Shown one piece after another: positions 33,694 through 42,920 of a stretch of 64,000 nucleotides of DNA. The notes beneath the pieces are model-generated. The model searched no databases and had not been told where the DNA came from. It was given only the letters and a program-made list of their open reading frames with translations. How positions within the stretch are numbered: position 1 is the first letter of the stretch; each line of letters begins with the position of its first letter. The translations under genes and the position numbers were made by a program. Source of the DNA: Nitrospira sp. (GTDB lineage: Bacteria > Nitrospirota > Nitrospiria > Nitrospirales > Nitrospiraceae); NCBI GenBank assembly GCA_030123605.1, contig CP126123.1, positions 3,501,237 through 3,565,236 of the forward strand, given 5' to 3'.

Positions 33694-36600
33694 TCAGCCG
33701 GCATTCGGAGAGAGCAGGTAGTCGAAATCGGCTTTCGTCAACGGGCCCTGTCCTGCGCCGCGCACCGCACCGGCCATGACTGCGTCGTAGAGGTCGAGTT
33801 TTCGCTGCTTGAGCGCCATCATCTTTTCCTCGATGCTGTGGCGCATGAGAATCCGCACGATCGACACGGTCCTCTGTTGTCCGATACGATGGGAGCGGTC
33901 CGACGCCTGGTTCTCCACCGCCGGGTTCCACCAAGGGTCCAGATGAAACACGTAGGTCGCTTTAGTGAGGTTCAGTCCCTGGCCCCCCGCCTTGAGGCTT
34001 AAGAGAAACACGCTCGGTTGTTCGCCGTTCTGAAACGCTCCCACGCGGACCTTGCGCGCCGTCGCAGCGGTGGAGCCGTCCAGCCGATGGTGCGGCAACT
34101 CATGGCGGACGCAGGATTCCTGCACGAGGTCCAGATAACCGGTGAATTGCGAGAAGACCAGGGCACTGTGCCCCTCCTCCAACAGAACTTGCAGCCGTTC
34201 CATCAGGAAGCTGAGTTTGGGCGAGGGTTCGTCGACACGGTTCGTCAGCAGACGGGGGGAGAGGCAAAGTTGGCGGAGTTTGAGGATGGCCGTCAGCGCG
34301 ATGAACTGCGCCCGGCCGGAGGTCTTGGTGCTGTAGGCCTCGTCGATCGTGGCGCGGGTTTGGGCGACCATCTGTTGATAGAGCGCCTTTTGCCGCTCGG
34401 TCAGATCGAGGAATACCTCGCTCTCGATTTTCGGCGGCAAGTCATGGAGAATTCCGGCCTTCGTGCGCCGCAGGATGAAGGGCCTGGTTCGGCCGAGCAA
34501 CCGCTCCAACGCGCCGCCTTGGACACGTTTGAGATCTGCCTTGAACCGATCGTAGTCGCCGAGGAGTCCGGGCAGACAGAGATCGATGACCGAGAAGTAC
34601 TCACCCACGTGATTTTCAAGGGGAGTGCCGGTCAGCGCAATGGTGAAGCGCCCCCTGAGTCGGCGGACCGCTCCGGTGGTGCCGGCCAGGATGTTCTTCA
34701 CCGCCTGGGCTTCGTCGAACAGAATGACGTGAAATTTCGTACGCTCCAATCGGTCGATGTCCCGACGGACGAGTCCGTAGGTCGTGAGGACGACCTCGCC
34801 GTCCTGCGCATCGAGGGTCCGTTCGCTGCCGCTGTAGACATGGACCTTCAAGCCGGGAGCGAAGCGCGCCAGTTCCTGTTCCCAGTTGAAGAGCAGGCTC
34901 GTCGGCACGACCACCAGGTGAGGGCCCTTCACAGCCAGCGATGCCTTGATGCGCCCTTCCTTGATGGCCGCCAACAGACAGATGGCCTGGAGCGTCTTTC
35001 CCAATCCCATGTCGTCCGCCAAACAGGCGCCGAAGCGGTGTTCGTAGAGAAACGCCAACCAGGCATAGCCTTCCTGCTGATAGGGGCGGAGGGTCGCATG
35101 CAAGTGTTCCGGCAGGGGCTGTGCCGCGATCCGGTTGAATCCCAGGAGGCGGTCGAGCACGGCCTTGTCCTCGGCAGGCAATGAGACCGCGATGCCCTGC
35201 TTGCGTAACGCCAGCCAGTCGAAGATCTGTAAGCGGGGTATACACACGATCCGCGTGGTGTCTCGATCTGCCTGCGTCTCTCCGGTGAGCTCAAGGATTG
35301 CGCGCAGCCGTTCCAGGCTGCGGCCGTCCAGGACCCGCAGGCCTCGTTCGTTGTCGATCAGCCGACCCTGCCGAAGGGCCGTCCGCCACTCCGCCTCATC
35401 GAGCGCCACGCCGTCACAGCGGATTTCCGGCCGGATTTCAAACCAGTCGATCCCCGTCCCTTTCTGGTCACCGCGCTCCACCCGGACGGAGCAATCCCAC
35501 CGAGCGGACCGGACGGGCTTGGCTTCATACAGCAATTCGATCCCGGCGGCGGAGAGTTTCTCCAGGAGCTCCGGCAAACGTTGGAACAGCAGGCGTGCGT
35601 CGATCCTCATCTCGTCGGCTCGTTGCATGCCGCGAAAGATCTCCGGGCCGAAGGTGTCGAACGGAATCTTGTACAGGAGGGCTTCCCGGGCTTTGTCGAT
35701 CGGCCGCAGGCGCCAATGCCCGGCACGAATCAGTAACCGCACATCCGGCCTGGCATAAACCGACAGGTGCTGTCTCAGCCATCGATAGGCCTCCTCGCAG
35801 ATCTGGCGTGACCAGGACTCCGCGGCGAGCATCGTCTTGATGCGGTGGTCTCGCTGCTTCGCCTCCTGCACCGAAAGGAGCGTGAAGAACGTGTCGTAAA
35901 GCACGGCCTTGCGTTTCTGTGCGCGCAACGGGCCGGAGACCTCGAGCCCCTGCTCCAATGCCGCGATGCATGAAAAGGTAGAGAGGCTGGGAGCAGAGCA
36001 GAGGTCACCCATCCGACATTGTGCCAGCAGCTTCCATGGGGTGATCGGATCGTCCAGGGGGCCGTCCGGAGGCGTCAGGATCAGAGCGTACGAGGGCGCG
36101 TCACCAGTCGAATGAGATGTGATGGTTGGAACGGCAGTCGCCGTTCCGGCCACCTTCAGCATGAGGTCGCGCAGGGTCCGGCACGCCTGCTGTCTGGTGA
36201 AATCGATATGGGCCGACCGAAACTCGTCGAGCGAAACCGTGAACTCCGTTTCGTTGGTGAGGCCCTGCCACCGTTCATATCGTGAACCGTTCGACAACGT
36301 GACCGTACGGAGTCCCTCGTCGCGATCATCGTAGGGATCGGGGAACGGATCGACCTTGTTGAAACATTGCTGCAGCGAGCGAAAGGAGGCCCATCCGCCT
36401 TCGTCCTCCAAATAGAGCAATCGTCCGCCGTCCAAATCTACGACGAAGGTCCTGAAGCGTACGATCCGTTCGAGGGCTATTCCGTCGGCGAGGCAACGTG
36501 CACGGATTCTGACCCGATCGTCTGTCAGGTCGATCTCCGTCTTGCTGTGGCAGGTGACCGCCGGAATCCAGGAGAGGGGCAGGGATTCTCGGTCTGTCTT

Positions 36601-37326
36601 CAGCACGATCTGATGCCGCCGATCGTGTTGTCTCAGGTAGCATAGTAACGGATCTTCCCCGAATCCGGATAGAAACCAGGACCGGTTGTGCAGCGGGACC
36701 AATTCGGGTGGAAGCGCAGGGGCCCACGCCTCGGGGAGCGGCGATCCGTTTCGGTGAATCAGAAGCTGCGGGTACGCGCGACTGGCATCGATGACGATCT
36801 CATAGCTCGTCCCCTTGCAGGTAGAATCTTTGCGGGTGGCTCCCGGTGTCCCGCTCGATTCCTGGTCATTCCCGAGCAGTTCTGACCGGAGGGCAGGCAG
36901 TCTGGTTTGTTGCCGATCCGGTAAGCTGAACGATTCCGGGGAGAGCAGGTGCTTCGTAGTGAAACAGGCGCACAGGACATGTTTGCAGAGCCAGTCGGGG
37001 GTCCAGGCCGGGCAATCGCAGGAGGCGGCGAGGAATCCGTCGTCGAGGGAAAAGATGATCGCGTAGAGCCTGGTCCCCTGTACCTGCGCCGTCAGCGTGC
37101 TGTGATCACGGTTCCAGAGATAGTGGAGCAACCGTTGCTGCCGGTAATAGTCATATCCGCGAATGACGGATTCTTTCGGAGCCATCGTGTACAGGTCATT
37201 CGCGGAGAGGGTCTGAAAGGCGGCAAGGAGGGCGGGTCGTTCGGGGCGAGGCGTGAGTTGATTCGTCTCCTGTTCCGAAGGGGGGCGGTCCCCCGACCTG
37301 CGACGAGACGAGACCTTCCTGCTCAT
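33694..37326 (-). CDS. SWIM zinc-finger and SNF2-family helicase
   Basis: A 1210-residue DNA-dependent ATPase. A SWIM zinc finger lies near residues 95-125 (SCDCPAWTPDWLCKH, CxC...CxH), about 600 residues of uncharacterised linker follow, and an SNF2 core ends the protein: DMGLGKT Walker A (~772), DEAQ (~872), and SDRSHRIGQ motif VI (~1147). Such bacterial Snf2 enzymes translocate on duplex DNA to remodel bound proteins (RapA-like) or work with restriction or repair systems. No partner nuclease or methylase is next to it, so it is probably a stand-alone remodeller. Confidence 0.92.
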   Translation of the reverse strand: MSRKVSSRRRSGDRPPSEQETNQLTPRPERPALLAAFQTLSANDLYTMAPKESVIRGYDYYRQQRLLHYLWNRDHSTLTAQVQGTRLYAIIFSLDDGFLAASCDCPAWTPDWLCKHVLCACFTTKHLLSPESFSLPDRQQTRLPALRSELLGNDQESSGTPGATRKDSTCKGTSYEIVIDASRAYPQLLIHRNGSPLPEAWAPALPPELVPLHNRSWFLSGFGEDPLLCYLRQHDRRHQIVLKTDRESLPLSWIPAVTCHSKTEIDLTDDRVRIRARCLADGIALERIVRFRTFVVDLDGGRLLYLEDEGGWASFRSLQQCFNKVDPFPDPYDDRDEGLRTVTLSNGSRYERWQGLTNETEFTVSLDEFRSAHIDFTRQQACRTLRDLMLKVAGTATAVPTITSHSTGDAPSYALILTPPDGPLDDPITPWKLLAQCRMGDLCSAPSLSTFSCIAALEQGLEVSGPLRAQKRKAVLYDTFFTLLSVQEAKQRDHRIKTMLAAESWSRQICEEAYRWLRQHLSVYARPDVRLLIRAGHWRLRPIDKAREALLYKIPFDTFGPEIFRGMQRADEMRIDARLLFQRLPELLEKLSAAGIELLYEAKPVRSARWDCSVRVERGDQKGTGIDWFEIRPEIRCDGVALDEAEWRTALRQGRLIDNERGLRVLDGRSLERLRAILELTGETQADRDTTRIVCIPRLQIFDWLALRKQGIAVSLPAEDKAVLDRLLGFNRIAAQPLPEHLHATLRPYQQEGYAWLAFLYEHRFGACLADDMGLGKTLQAICLLAAIKEGRIKASLAVKGPHLVVVPTSLLFNWEQELARFAPGLKVHVYSGSERTLDAQDGEVVLTTYGLVRRDIDRLERTKFHVILFDEAQAVKNILAGTTGAVRRLRGRFTIALTGTPLENHVGEYFSVIDLCLPGLLGDYDRFKADLKRVQGGALERLLGRTRPFILRRTKAGILHDLPPKIESEVFLDLTERQKALYQQMVAQTRATIDEAYSTKTSGRAQFIALTAILKLRQLCLSPRLLTNRVDEPSPKLSFLMERLQVLLEEGHSALVFSQFTGYLDLVQESCVRHELPHHRLDGSTAATARKVRVGAFQNGEQPSVFLLSLKAGGQGLNLTKATYVFHLDPWWNPAVENQASDRSHRIGQQRTVSIVRILMRHSIEEKMMALKQRKLDLYDAVMAGAVRGAGQGPLTKADFDYLLSPNAG

Positions 37327-37427
37327 AACGCAGCACTATAAGCAGGAGCTGACGGCCCTGTCTACGCACGGTTCTTGCCGTGTGCCCGCTCATGTATACC
37401 TCGACCTACCCCCCTTGTTCCGCCTGG

Positions 37428-37928
37428 TTACTGGGCGCCCGCATCAAACACGTCGTCGAGCCAATAGTCACAGCCCCCTTTGGGGCAAGGAGGACCGCCT
37501 TCGAATGGAGTGGTAATTTCGTTCTGTGGCACGCTCATCAGCTTCTGTCCAAACTCCAGACCGGCAACCGTTGCAGATACTCCTCCTTCATCAATGGGCC
37601 GCATGACGAGTGACGTGCTCAGCGTAAAGTTGAGCAGGTCATCCGCAGCCACGTCGTTGATTTCATGGGCTCGATTGGTCAGCATCTTGAGGAATTGGTT
37701 CATGGCGGTTTTGACGGCCTTGTGATCCTTGCGGTCAATCGCATCCCGGATTTTGGTCGCTTGGTTCATGTAGGGATCCCAATTGGAGTTGGGGTAGGTG
37801 GTTTTGTAAAAGCTCACGGCATTCAGGATCTCGTCGCCCCAATCAGCTGCGGCCGGAACCGCGCCGATCAGCAACAGAGCACACACCGCAGAGGCGGTGA
37901 CCAACACAATGGATAGCCTCGCGTTCAT
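37428..37928 (-). CDS. exported protein of unknown function
   Basis: A 166-residue protein with a clean signal peptide (MNARLSIVLVTASAVC..., cleavage after AAA near residue 28). The mature part is mostly helical, with DRKDHKAVKTAMNQFLKML, and ends in a short Cys-containing segment (PPCPKGGCDYW). The ATG at 37928 follows AGGAGGCAG and is preferred to 38018. The family is not recognised. It lies alone between the SNF2 gene and the redox cluster. Confidence 0.7.
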   Translation of the reverse strand: MNARLSIVLVTASAVCALLLIGAVPAAADWGDEILNAVSFYKTTYPNSNWDPYMNQATKIRDAIDRKDHKAVKTAMNQFLKMLTNRAHEINDVAADDLLNFTLSTSLVMRPIDEGGVSATVAGLEFGQKLMSVPQNEITTPFEGGPPCPKGGCDYWLDDVFDAGAQ

Positions 37929-38347
37929 GTCTGCCTCCTTTGCTTCTCTCGGTTGTCCGCGTTGTTTCCTTCTCAAGGACGAACGGATGAACTCATCTTG
38001 GTTTCCCTTCATGTCCATGCTCGCCCCGGAGGATCAGGCGCAAGTCGACGCCAGGAAGAACCGTGCTCGACCATGCGATATATAGGAAGGGGTGGTGAGC
38101 GGGAGCGGATGCACTCGAACCGCAACATGGCGCCGTCCCATGGCCGATGGGGGAAATCCTAGGTGAACCGCCGCAAGGAGGCCATTGCCCGGAGGGTGGA
38201 TTTTCGCTACACCGATCAGGTGAGGAGAGAAGGCGGTGTGGTGTGTGGAGCAATCCCCTTGCCCGCGCAGCGTGCTACAGAGGATTACAGATATTTTCTG
38301 GGCGCTCGTTCGAGGCCCGATCCATCAAAAGGATTTAGAACACGATA
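37929..38347. other. 419-nt gap with no convincing gene
   Basis: A 62-codon forward reading (38163-38351, MNRRKEAIARRVDF..) is present but has no ribosome site and runs into the next gene's stop. Words such as TATATAGG at ~38080 could be promoter parts for the upstream-facing gene. I see no RNA or repeat. Confidence 0.4.
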
Positions 38348-39721
38348 CTAAGTCGGTTCGCGTTTGTAGAAGGTTGCGTAGAACTCGCGATCGAGGTGGT
38401 GGGCTTGATAGGCGAGCAGGGTCCGAAACGGTCCGCTGTTGGCGGGGAAACGGCCGTAACGCCGATAGACATAGTCGCAATAGGCGATCGTGGCCTCGAT
38501 GGCGTGATCTGAATAGTGCGGGATGCCGGCCTGCACCTTGGCTCCGTCCTGCCAGGCGGTGGCTGCTCCTCCGTCGCGCAACGTGCCGCTTCCGTCACCA
38601 TATTTATAGTCCACGAAGGCCATCACGGCTTCTCGCATGTCCCGATAGTACGGGGGGCAGAACGGCTTCAGCAGCACTCTGCCGTTGCGCTCCAATCCGA
38701 CTGCGGTCGGGATCGGTCGATTTTTTCGGAGGAGATTCAGCAGCGATGTTTGTAACAGGCCTGCACCGATCGTGTGGGAAAACGGTACGTCCTCGATACG
38801 GAAGTTCAGGGCCTGCATCCATCCAAAGGGATGGGCGGCAAAGTGGGGAAAGCCGCCGAGCCCCAGGCTTTCGGCCATCAAGGCCAGGTTTTGCAACATT
38901 TGCCCCTGTTCGAAAGCGGTGAACTCATAGAGCCAGGTTTCGAGGAAAGTGATCGTGGCCACCCGCCCTTCAGTTGGATCGTCATGCAAGTGCCCACCGC
39001 GGCTGCGGGCGAACCCTGCGATTCCGGCCGGCTGAAACCCGGCACGCTCATCCAGGACGAAGTACCCGAATTCCTCGCTGAAGGCGGACAACAAGATGTT
39101 GATGTAGAGCGCCGTCAGTTCGTTGATTGGAAGAAAGTAGGTGGTGCCGGGCCGGTTGGCCGACCACTTATTGAAGGGCGGTACGTAGGGCAGGGTCCGA
39201 GGGACATCCAACCTCCGGTCCGAAATTTGTACACGGTTCCTCTCATACAGCCTCGCAAACTCGTGGGCCCGCGCCGCCTCGACCAGGGATGGGATCTCGT
39301 GACGCGAATGGTCCTGTGGGCGTTTCAACAACCAGACCCCATCGTCGTTCAGCACGAACAGGGCCACGGCATGAACGGCATCGCCGCTCGCGACGGTCCG
39401 CCCGATGAAATGGATCAGAATATTGCCGCAGCCGGACTCCGGATCGTGGCCCGGTTGAAAGGGGAGGTCCGCCAAGCCGTATCCGGTGACGCCGCAGCCG
39501 GCGAAGGCCAGAGCAGCCTCTTCTTCGAGGCTCAGGGGCTGCGGCTGCTGCGCACTCGCAAAGGCGAGCGGGCCTCCGTTCAGACGCATCCCCTTCGCGA
39601 AACGGCGCGAACGGCGATGAAGCAACGCCTGCAGCAGCGGATAGGTCGAGGCGGTTTTGGCGGTGGGGGAAGGGGACGGGGGGAAGGGAGAGGGAGGAGG
39701 AAGAGGGGGAGGATTCGTCAT
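38348..39721 (-). CDS. large protein with nitroreductase-like sequence
   Basis: A 457-residue protein that opens with a Pro-rich leader (PPPLPPPSPFPPSPSP). It then shows features reminiscent of the SagB/nitroreductase fold: LLHRRSRRF, PLSLEEEAALAFAGCGVTG and GLGGFPHFAAHPFGW. If correct it would bind FMN. The start overlaps the stop of the double-cupin gene by 4 nt (ATGA), so they are translationally coupled. No signal peptide. Family assignment is tentative; an uncharacterised oxidoreductase or structural relative is possible. Confidence 0.6.
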   Translation of the reverse strand: MTNPPPLPPPSPFPPSPSPTAKTASTYPLLQALLHRRSRRFAKGMRLNGGPLAFASAQQPQPLSLEEEAALAFAGCGVTGYGLADLPFQPGHDPESGCGNILIHFIGRTVASGDAVHAVALFVLNDDGVWLLKRPQDHSRHEIPSLVEAARAHEFARLYERNRVQISDRRLDVPRTLPYVPPFNKWSANRPGTTYFLPINELTALYINILLSAFSEEFGYFVLDERAGFQPAGIAGFARSRGGHLHDDPTEGRVATITFLETWLYEFTAFEQGQMLQNLALMAESLGLGGFPHFAAHPFGWMQALNFRIEDVPFSHTIGAGLLQTSLLNLLRKNRPIPTAVGLERNGRVLLKPFCPPYYRDMREAVMAFVDYKYGDGSGTLRDGGAATAWQDGAKVQAGIPHYSDHAIEATIAYCDYVYRRYGRFPANSGPFRTLLAYQAHHLDREFYATFYKREPT

Positions 39722-40689
39722 GCAATGGCCTCGGAGATCGAGGCCATCGTCAGGCAGAAACAGCCGCGATCCGTCCACGATACCTCATGCACCGTTCCCG
39801 GCTCGGCCCGATAGAAGTCTCCCGCCTCGATCACGAGCGTCCCCATCCGTCCGTCTCCTTCCAGGAGAAACGTCTGATCGGCGGTCACGTGGCGATGTCG
39901 GGGCAAGCGACTGCCTGGCTCTGCTCGTACCAAGTAGGTCGCGGTCCCTCGTTCGGGATCGTTGAACAACGGCTTCACCGTCACACCTTCGGCAGGACCG
40001 GGCAACCAGGTTCCCTCTGCGGCTCGAACGATGACCAAGTTGGAAGGGGACGCATGCCCTGGCTCCGCCGTCTCCGCCTCAGCGCGATCGGGGCGTAAGA
40101 GGATGAAGCGACAGCCACCGAGGCTGACTATGCCGGAGAGGTTCGTGCCGGCCGGCAACGCGCAGAAATCCCCGGCAACCAGCCGCTCACTATTGAGACG
40201 GAGGTCACCGTCGATCAGGTACAGTTCCACGGTATCGGTAGGATGGAAGCCTGGATAGGAACCTCCTGCCTCCAGGTGCACGAGCATCGTCCTGCGGCAC
40301 TCCGCCGCGTCGTGGTTCAACAGCTTGCTCGCCGATCCATCCCCGTTACCAAACTCCCAACGGCCGTCTGTGGCGCGAATGATGGTCCAGCCGGTGGGGA
40401 TTGAACCGGCCTCGCCATCCGAATCCTGTTCTATGACCGCCTGTTCCTGAGACTCAGCTTGAATCAGCGTGAGCAATCGGTTGCGCAGTTCCGGAGGAGG
40501 TTGCTCGAATGCGCCTTGTCTCAACAAGAGATTGGCCAGCAGCCTGGAGGCTCGAACCTCTTGTGCGCACAACTCGCATCCTTCCGTCAGATGTTCCTCG
40601 ACGGCAGCGGCTTGCGTGGGGGACAGAGATCCCATTGCATAACCCAACGCCAGATCGCGAAGCTCATCGGTCAGGTGACGGTGGATCAT
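39718..40689 (-). CDS. ChrR-like protein: zinc-finger N terminus and two cupin domains
   Basis: A 323-residue protein. Residues ~1-60 resemble an anti-sigma zinc-binding domain with H33, C38 and C41 (EEHLTEGCELC). Two cupins follow (~100-205 and ~215-320), the second with HRH and a late His. Proteins of this plan (ChrR) hold ECF sigma factors inactive until singlet oxygen or peroxide disturbs the metal sites. It lacks an adjacent sigma gene on its own strand, but an ECF sigma operon is divergent 1 kb away. It is translationally coupled to the nitroreductase-like gene. Confidence 0.85.
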   Translation of the reverse strand: MIHRHLTDELRDLALGYAMGSLSPTQAAAVEEHLTEGCELCAQEVRASRLLANLLLRQGAFEQPPPELRNRLLTLIQAESQEQAVIEQDSDGEAGSIPTGWTIIRATDGRWEFGNGDGSASKLLNHDAAECRRTMLVHLEAGGSYPGFHPTDTVELYLIDGDLRLNSERLVAGDFCALPAGTNLSGIVSLGGCRFILLRPDRAEAETAEPGHASPSNLVIVRAAEGTWLPGPAEGVTVKPLFNDPERGTATYLVRAEPGSRLPRHRHVTADQTFLLEGDGRMGTLVIEAGDFYRAEPGTVHEVSWTDRGCFCLTMASISEAIA

Positions 40690-40913
40690 ACAGGCCCCTT
40701 CTCAATCGTCGGTCGACACTGTCCACAGACTGACACCCTGGCAGACTCGAAGCCGCGTCTTGCCGTTTCGACGGACTACTCAAGTCCGGCAAGTCTGGCG
40801 GCAATCACATCAAGAGTCAACCTGTCACAACGGCTCGGCTCGATCACTGTTCGTTCATCCGGTGCCGATGCCGATGCCGAGAAGGCTGCGTCGACCGCTG
40901 CACAGACAACGAG

Positions 40914-40952
40914 GGCCGGCAGGGGCTCTGTCACAGCGGCCCCCTGTCGGCC
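40914..40952 (-). terminator. GC-rich hairpin downstream of the truncated haemoglobin gene
   Basis: GGCCGGCAGGGG (40914-40925) faces CCCCTGTCGGCC (40941-40952): a 12-bp stem with one mismatch and a 15-nt loop. It starts 11 nt after the haemoglobin stop. No T-tract follows, so it may stabilise the message or attenuate transcription into the cupin gene rather than stop it. Confidence 0.45.
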
Positions 40953-40962
40953 CTCCGGCGTC

Positions 40963-41514
40963 CTAGAAGGCGAGGGATGCCCGCACGTCCTGATCGGACC
41001 AGAATGCCTGGCTCGTGCCATTGCTGCTGAGTCCGGGCACAGTCGCCATCGGTTTCTCCACGATGTCTTTCTTCATCGGGCCGAGAGCGCCCAAGAGTTC
41101 GTTCTTCTCACGATCCCCGACCTTGAACTTGTTCAAGGTCGCGACGAGGTCGCCGACTAACGCGTCGAACTCGCTGCCGGAGACCCCCATGCCGGCGTGA
41201 GTCGCCTTCATGTCACGACCGGTATAGGTGCAGGGCCCGCCCGACGCCTGACAGATCTGATCGATCAGCATGGATTTCAAGCGCGGGATGTTCGCGTTGG
41301 CGAATTTTCCATTGATGCGGTTGTCCGCCGCGACCCTGGCGACAAAGTCGTCGATCACCGCGGTAATGGCCGGTTTGCCGCCCAGCCGATCGTAGAGGGC
41401 CTGGTTCGTCTTCTCTGCAGTCATCGTCCCGCTCGAGGTTCCCATACTGTTGCAAGCCGCAAGGGTCAGACCGATCCCAAGGATCATGCCGAGTGATGTC
41501 AACCGTGTATTCAT
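40963..41514 (-). CDS. exported group 1 truncated haemoglobin (lipoprotein)
   Basis: A 183-residue protein: signal peptide with lipobox ending LTLAAC (Cys21), a short linker, then a 2-on-2 globin (LYDRLGGKPAITAVIDDF; proximal His106 in KATHAGMG). Group 1 truncated haemoglobins bind O2 or NO. Two unusual points: it is lipidated and exported, and the B10 position, normally Tyr (DDFY), is Val58. AGGAGGG precedes the ATG. It is the first gene of the unit that continues with the double cupin and nitroreductase-like genes, divergent from the sigma operon. Confidence 0.9.
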   Translation of the reverse strand: MNTRLTSLGMILGIGLTLAACNSMGTSSGTMTAEKTNQALYDRLGGKPAITAVIDDFVARVAADNRINGKFANANIPRLKSMLIDQICQASGGPCTYTGRDMKATHAGMGVSGSEFDALVGDLVATLNKFKVGDREKNELLGALGPMKKDIVEKPMATVPGLSSNGTSQAFWSDQDVRASLAF

Positions 41515-41671
41515 GATGTGTCCCTCCTGATTGTGATGGTGGTTAGTGGTTTTCGCACCTCTTCGCCGCTGTCCTGACTATCACTACGCAGGGACGATGA
41601 AAACGGATGTCGGGGGTCGAAAAAAAGTACGCTTGTCGGAAAACTTGGCCGGTGGTACCATTTCGCCGTCC

Positions 41672-41697
41672 GATCCCGGTGGAATAGCAATCCGAAT
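41672..41697 (+). promoter_or_regulatory. possible SigK-type promoter for the sigma operon
   Basis: GATCC (41672-41676), a 15-nt spacer and CCGAAT (41692-41697), close to the mycobacterial SigK consensus CATCC-N16/17-CCGAAT, about 40 nt before the sigma gene start. This would allow autoregulation. The match is by eye and in another phylum, so it is weak. Confidence 0.25.
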
Positions 41698-41736
41698 CAC
41701 CCCCTGATCTCGTAGAGCCGATGGGGGAGTGTGGGT

Positions 41737-42333
41737 ATGCCGATCGTGGAGCTTCGTCAACGAGTTCAGGAACGGGAGTGGGGGGAGTTGATCGCCCGTA
41801 GCGCACAGGGCGATCAGGCATCGTTCACGACCCTCTACGATGCCAGCAGTCCCTACGTGTTCGGGCTGGTCATGCGCATTCTCGGTGATCGTGAAGCGGC
41901 CGAGGAAGTGACCCTCGATGTCTACAGCCAGATCTGGCGGCAAGCCCGTTCTTACGATGCATCGCGCGGGACGCCCGGCAGTTGGGTCATGACGCTCGCG
42001 CGGACCAGAGCCATCGATCGATTTCGTGCGGACTACCTTGAACGGGGGAGGCAGGCGCCGCTGGAGACGGCGGCGGAATTGCCGGGCGAGGGACAGGACC
42101 CGGAACAGCAGACAGGCGGTCTCGAACGCCAACGATTGGTGCAGCAGGCCATGGCGACATTGACGCTGGAGCAACGTGAAGCGATCGCATTGGCGTACTA
42201 TTGGGGCTTGAGCCAGAGCGAGATCGCGGACAAGTTGAAACTTCCGTTGGGGACGGTGAAGACGAGGATTCGGCTAGGCATGCAGAAACTGCGAGAGATT
42301 TTGGTACCTCATGAAGAAGGCCTTGCAACATGA
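41737..42333 (+). CDS. SigK-like ECF RNA polymerase sigma factor
   Basis: A 198-residue ECF sigma factor with region 2 (FTTLYDASSPYVFGLVMRIL, then AEEVTLDVYSQIW) and region 4 helix-turn-helix (LSQSEIADKLKLPLGTVKTRI). Sequence style resembles the SigK/RpoE-ChrR groups. It ends with an ATGA overlap with the next gene, a cupin anti-sigma candidate, so the two are produced together. The ATG at 41737 lies 8 nt after GGGGGAG and is preferred to the GTG at 41731. Confidence 0.93.
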   Translation: MPIVELRQRVQEREWGELIARSAQGDQASFTTLYDASSPYVFGLVMRILGDREAAEEVTLDVYSQIWRQARSYDASRGTPGSWVMTLARTRAIDRFRADYLERGRQAPLETAAELPGEGQDPEQQTGGLERQRLVQQAMATLTLEQREAIALAYYWGLSQSEIADKLKLPLGTVKTRIRLGMQKLREILVPHEEGLAT

Positions 42334-42920
42334 CGGACCATCCCGGTCATTCTGATTCAACGGCGGAAGAACAGGCCGCGCTCTATGCCCTTGGCGCGCT
42401 CGGCGATGTCGAAACCAAGCAGTTTGAGCGGTCGCTCGATAGAGCATCCGGGGCGATTCACGGTCTGGTCGGAGCCTTCCACGATGTGTCCGCCGAGTTG
42501 GCGTTTGCCGGCGCCGCCATGGCCCCGCCCGCGTCCCTCAAAGAACGGCTCATGGCGCGGATTGCGGCCGAACCGCAAGAAGCCCCGGCTGCCAAGCCCT
42601 TCATGTTCGTGCGGGCGTCGGAGGGGGAGTGGCGGGAGGTGGAACCAGGTGTATCGGTCAAGATGCTCTTCTACGACTCGGCGGCCCATCGTGTAACGAC
42701 GTTGGTGCGGCTCGCTCCGGGAGGACGGTTCAGCGCCCACCGACACGAACAGGTGGAAGAATTTTACGTCCTGGAAGGAAGCTGTGTCTGTGCCGGAGCG
42801 CAGCTCCAGGCCGGCGACTACCACCGGGCGGAACCGGCGTCGATCCATCCGATCACTTACAGCGAGCATGGTTGCCTCGCCCTCGTCATGTCTTCCTCCA
42901 ACAACGAGCCGATCGGGTAA
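42330..42920 (+). CDS. ChrR-like anti-sigma factor with one cupin, zinc motif missing
   Basis: A 196-residue protein. The N-terminal ~75 residues form the helical sigma-binding domain (AALYALGALGDVETKQF), but the usual HxxxCxxC zinc site is absent. The C-terminal cupin keeps HRHEQVEEF and a late His (ASIHP), so it may hold a metal. Its cupin is clearly related to the second cupin of the protein at 39718. It starts inside the sigma gene's stop (ATGA). It converges on the DUF2784 gene with a 35-nt overlap. Confidence 0.85.
   Translation: MTDHPGHSDSTAEEQAALYALGALGDVETKQFERSLDRASGAIHGLVGAFHDVSAELAFAGAAMAPPASLKERLMARIAAEPQEAPAAKPFMFVRASEGEWREVEPGVSVKMLFYDSAAHRVTTLVRLAPGGRFSAHRHEQVEEFYVLEGSCVCAGAQLQAGDYHRAEPASIHPITYSEHGCLALVMSSSNNEPIG

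Noticed and set aside
33495..33779. 94-codon forward ORF after the arsenic operon
   Set aside because: Low-complexity Ser/Arg-rich product, and it overlaps the end of the SNF2 gene.
38163..38351. 62-codon forward ORF
   Set aside because: No ribosome site, and it runs into the convergent gene's stop; kept only as a note in the intergenic entry.
40459..41160. 233-codon forward ORF
   Set aside because: It overlaps the double-cupin and haemoglobin genes on the other strand and has no recognisable motif or ribosome site.
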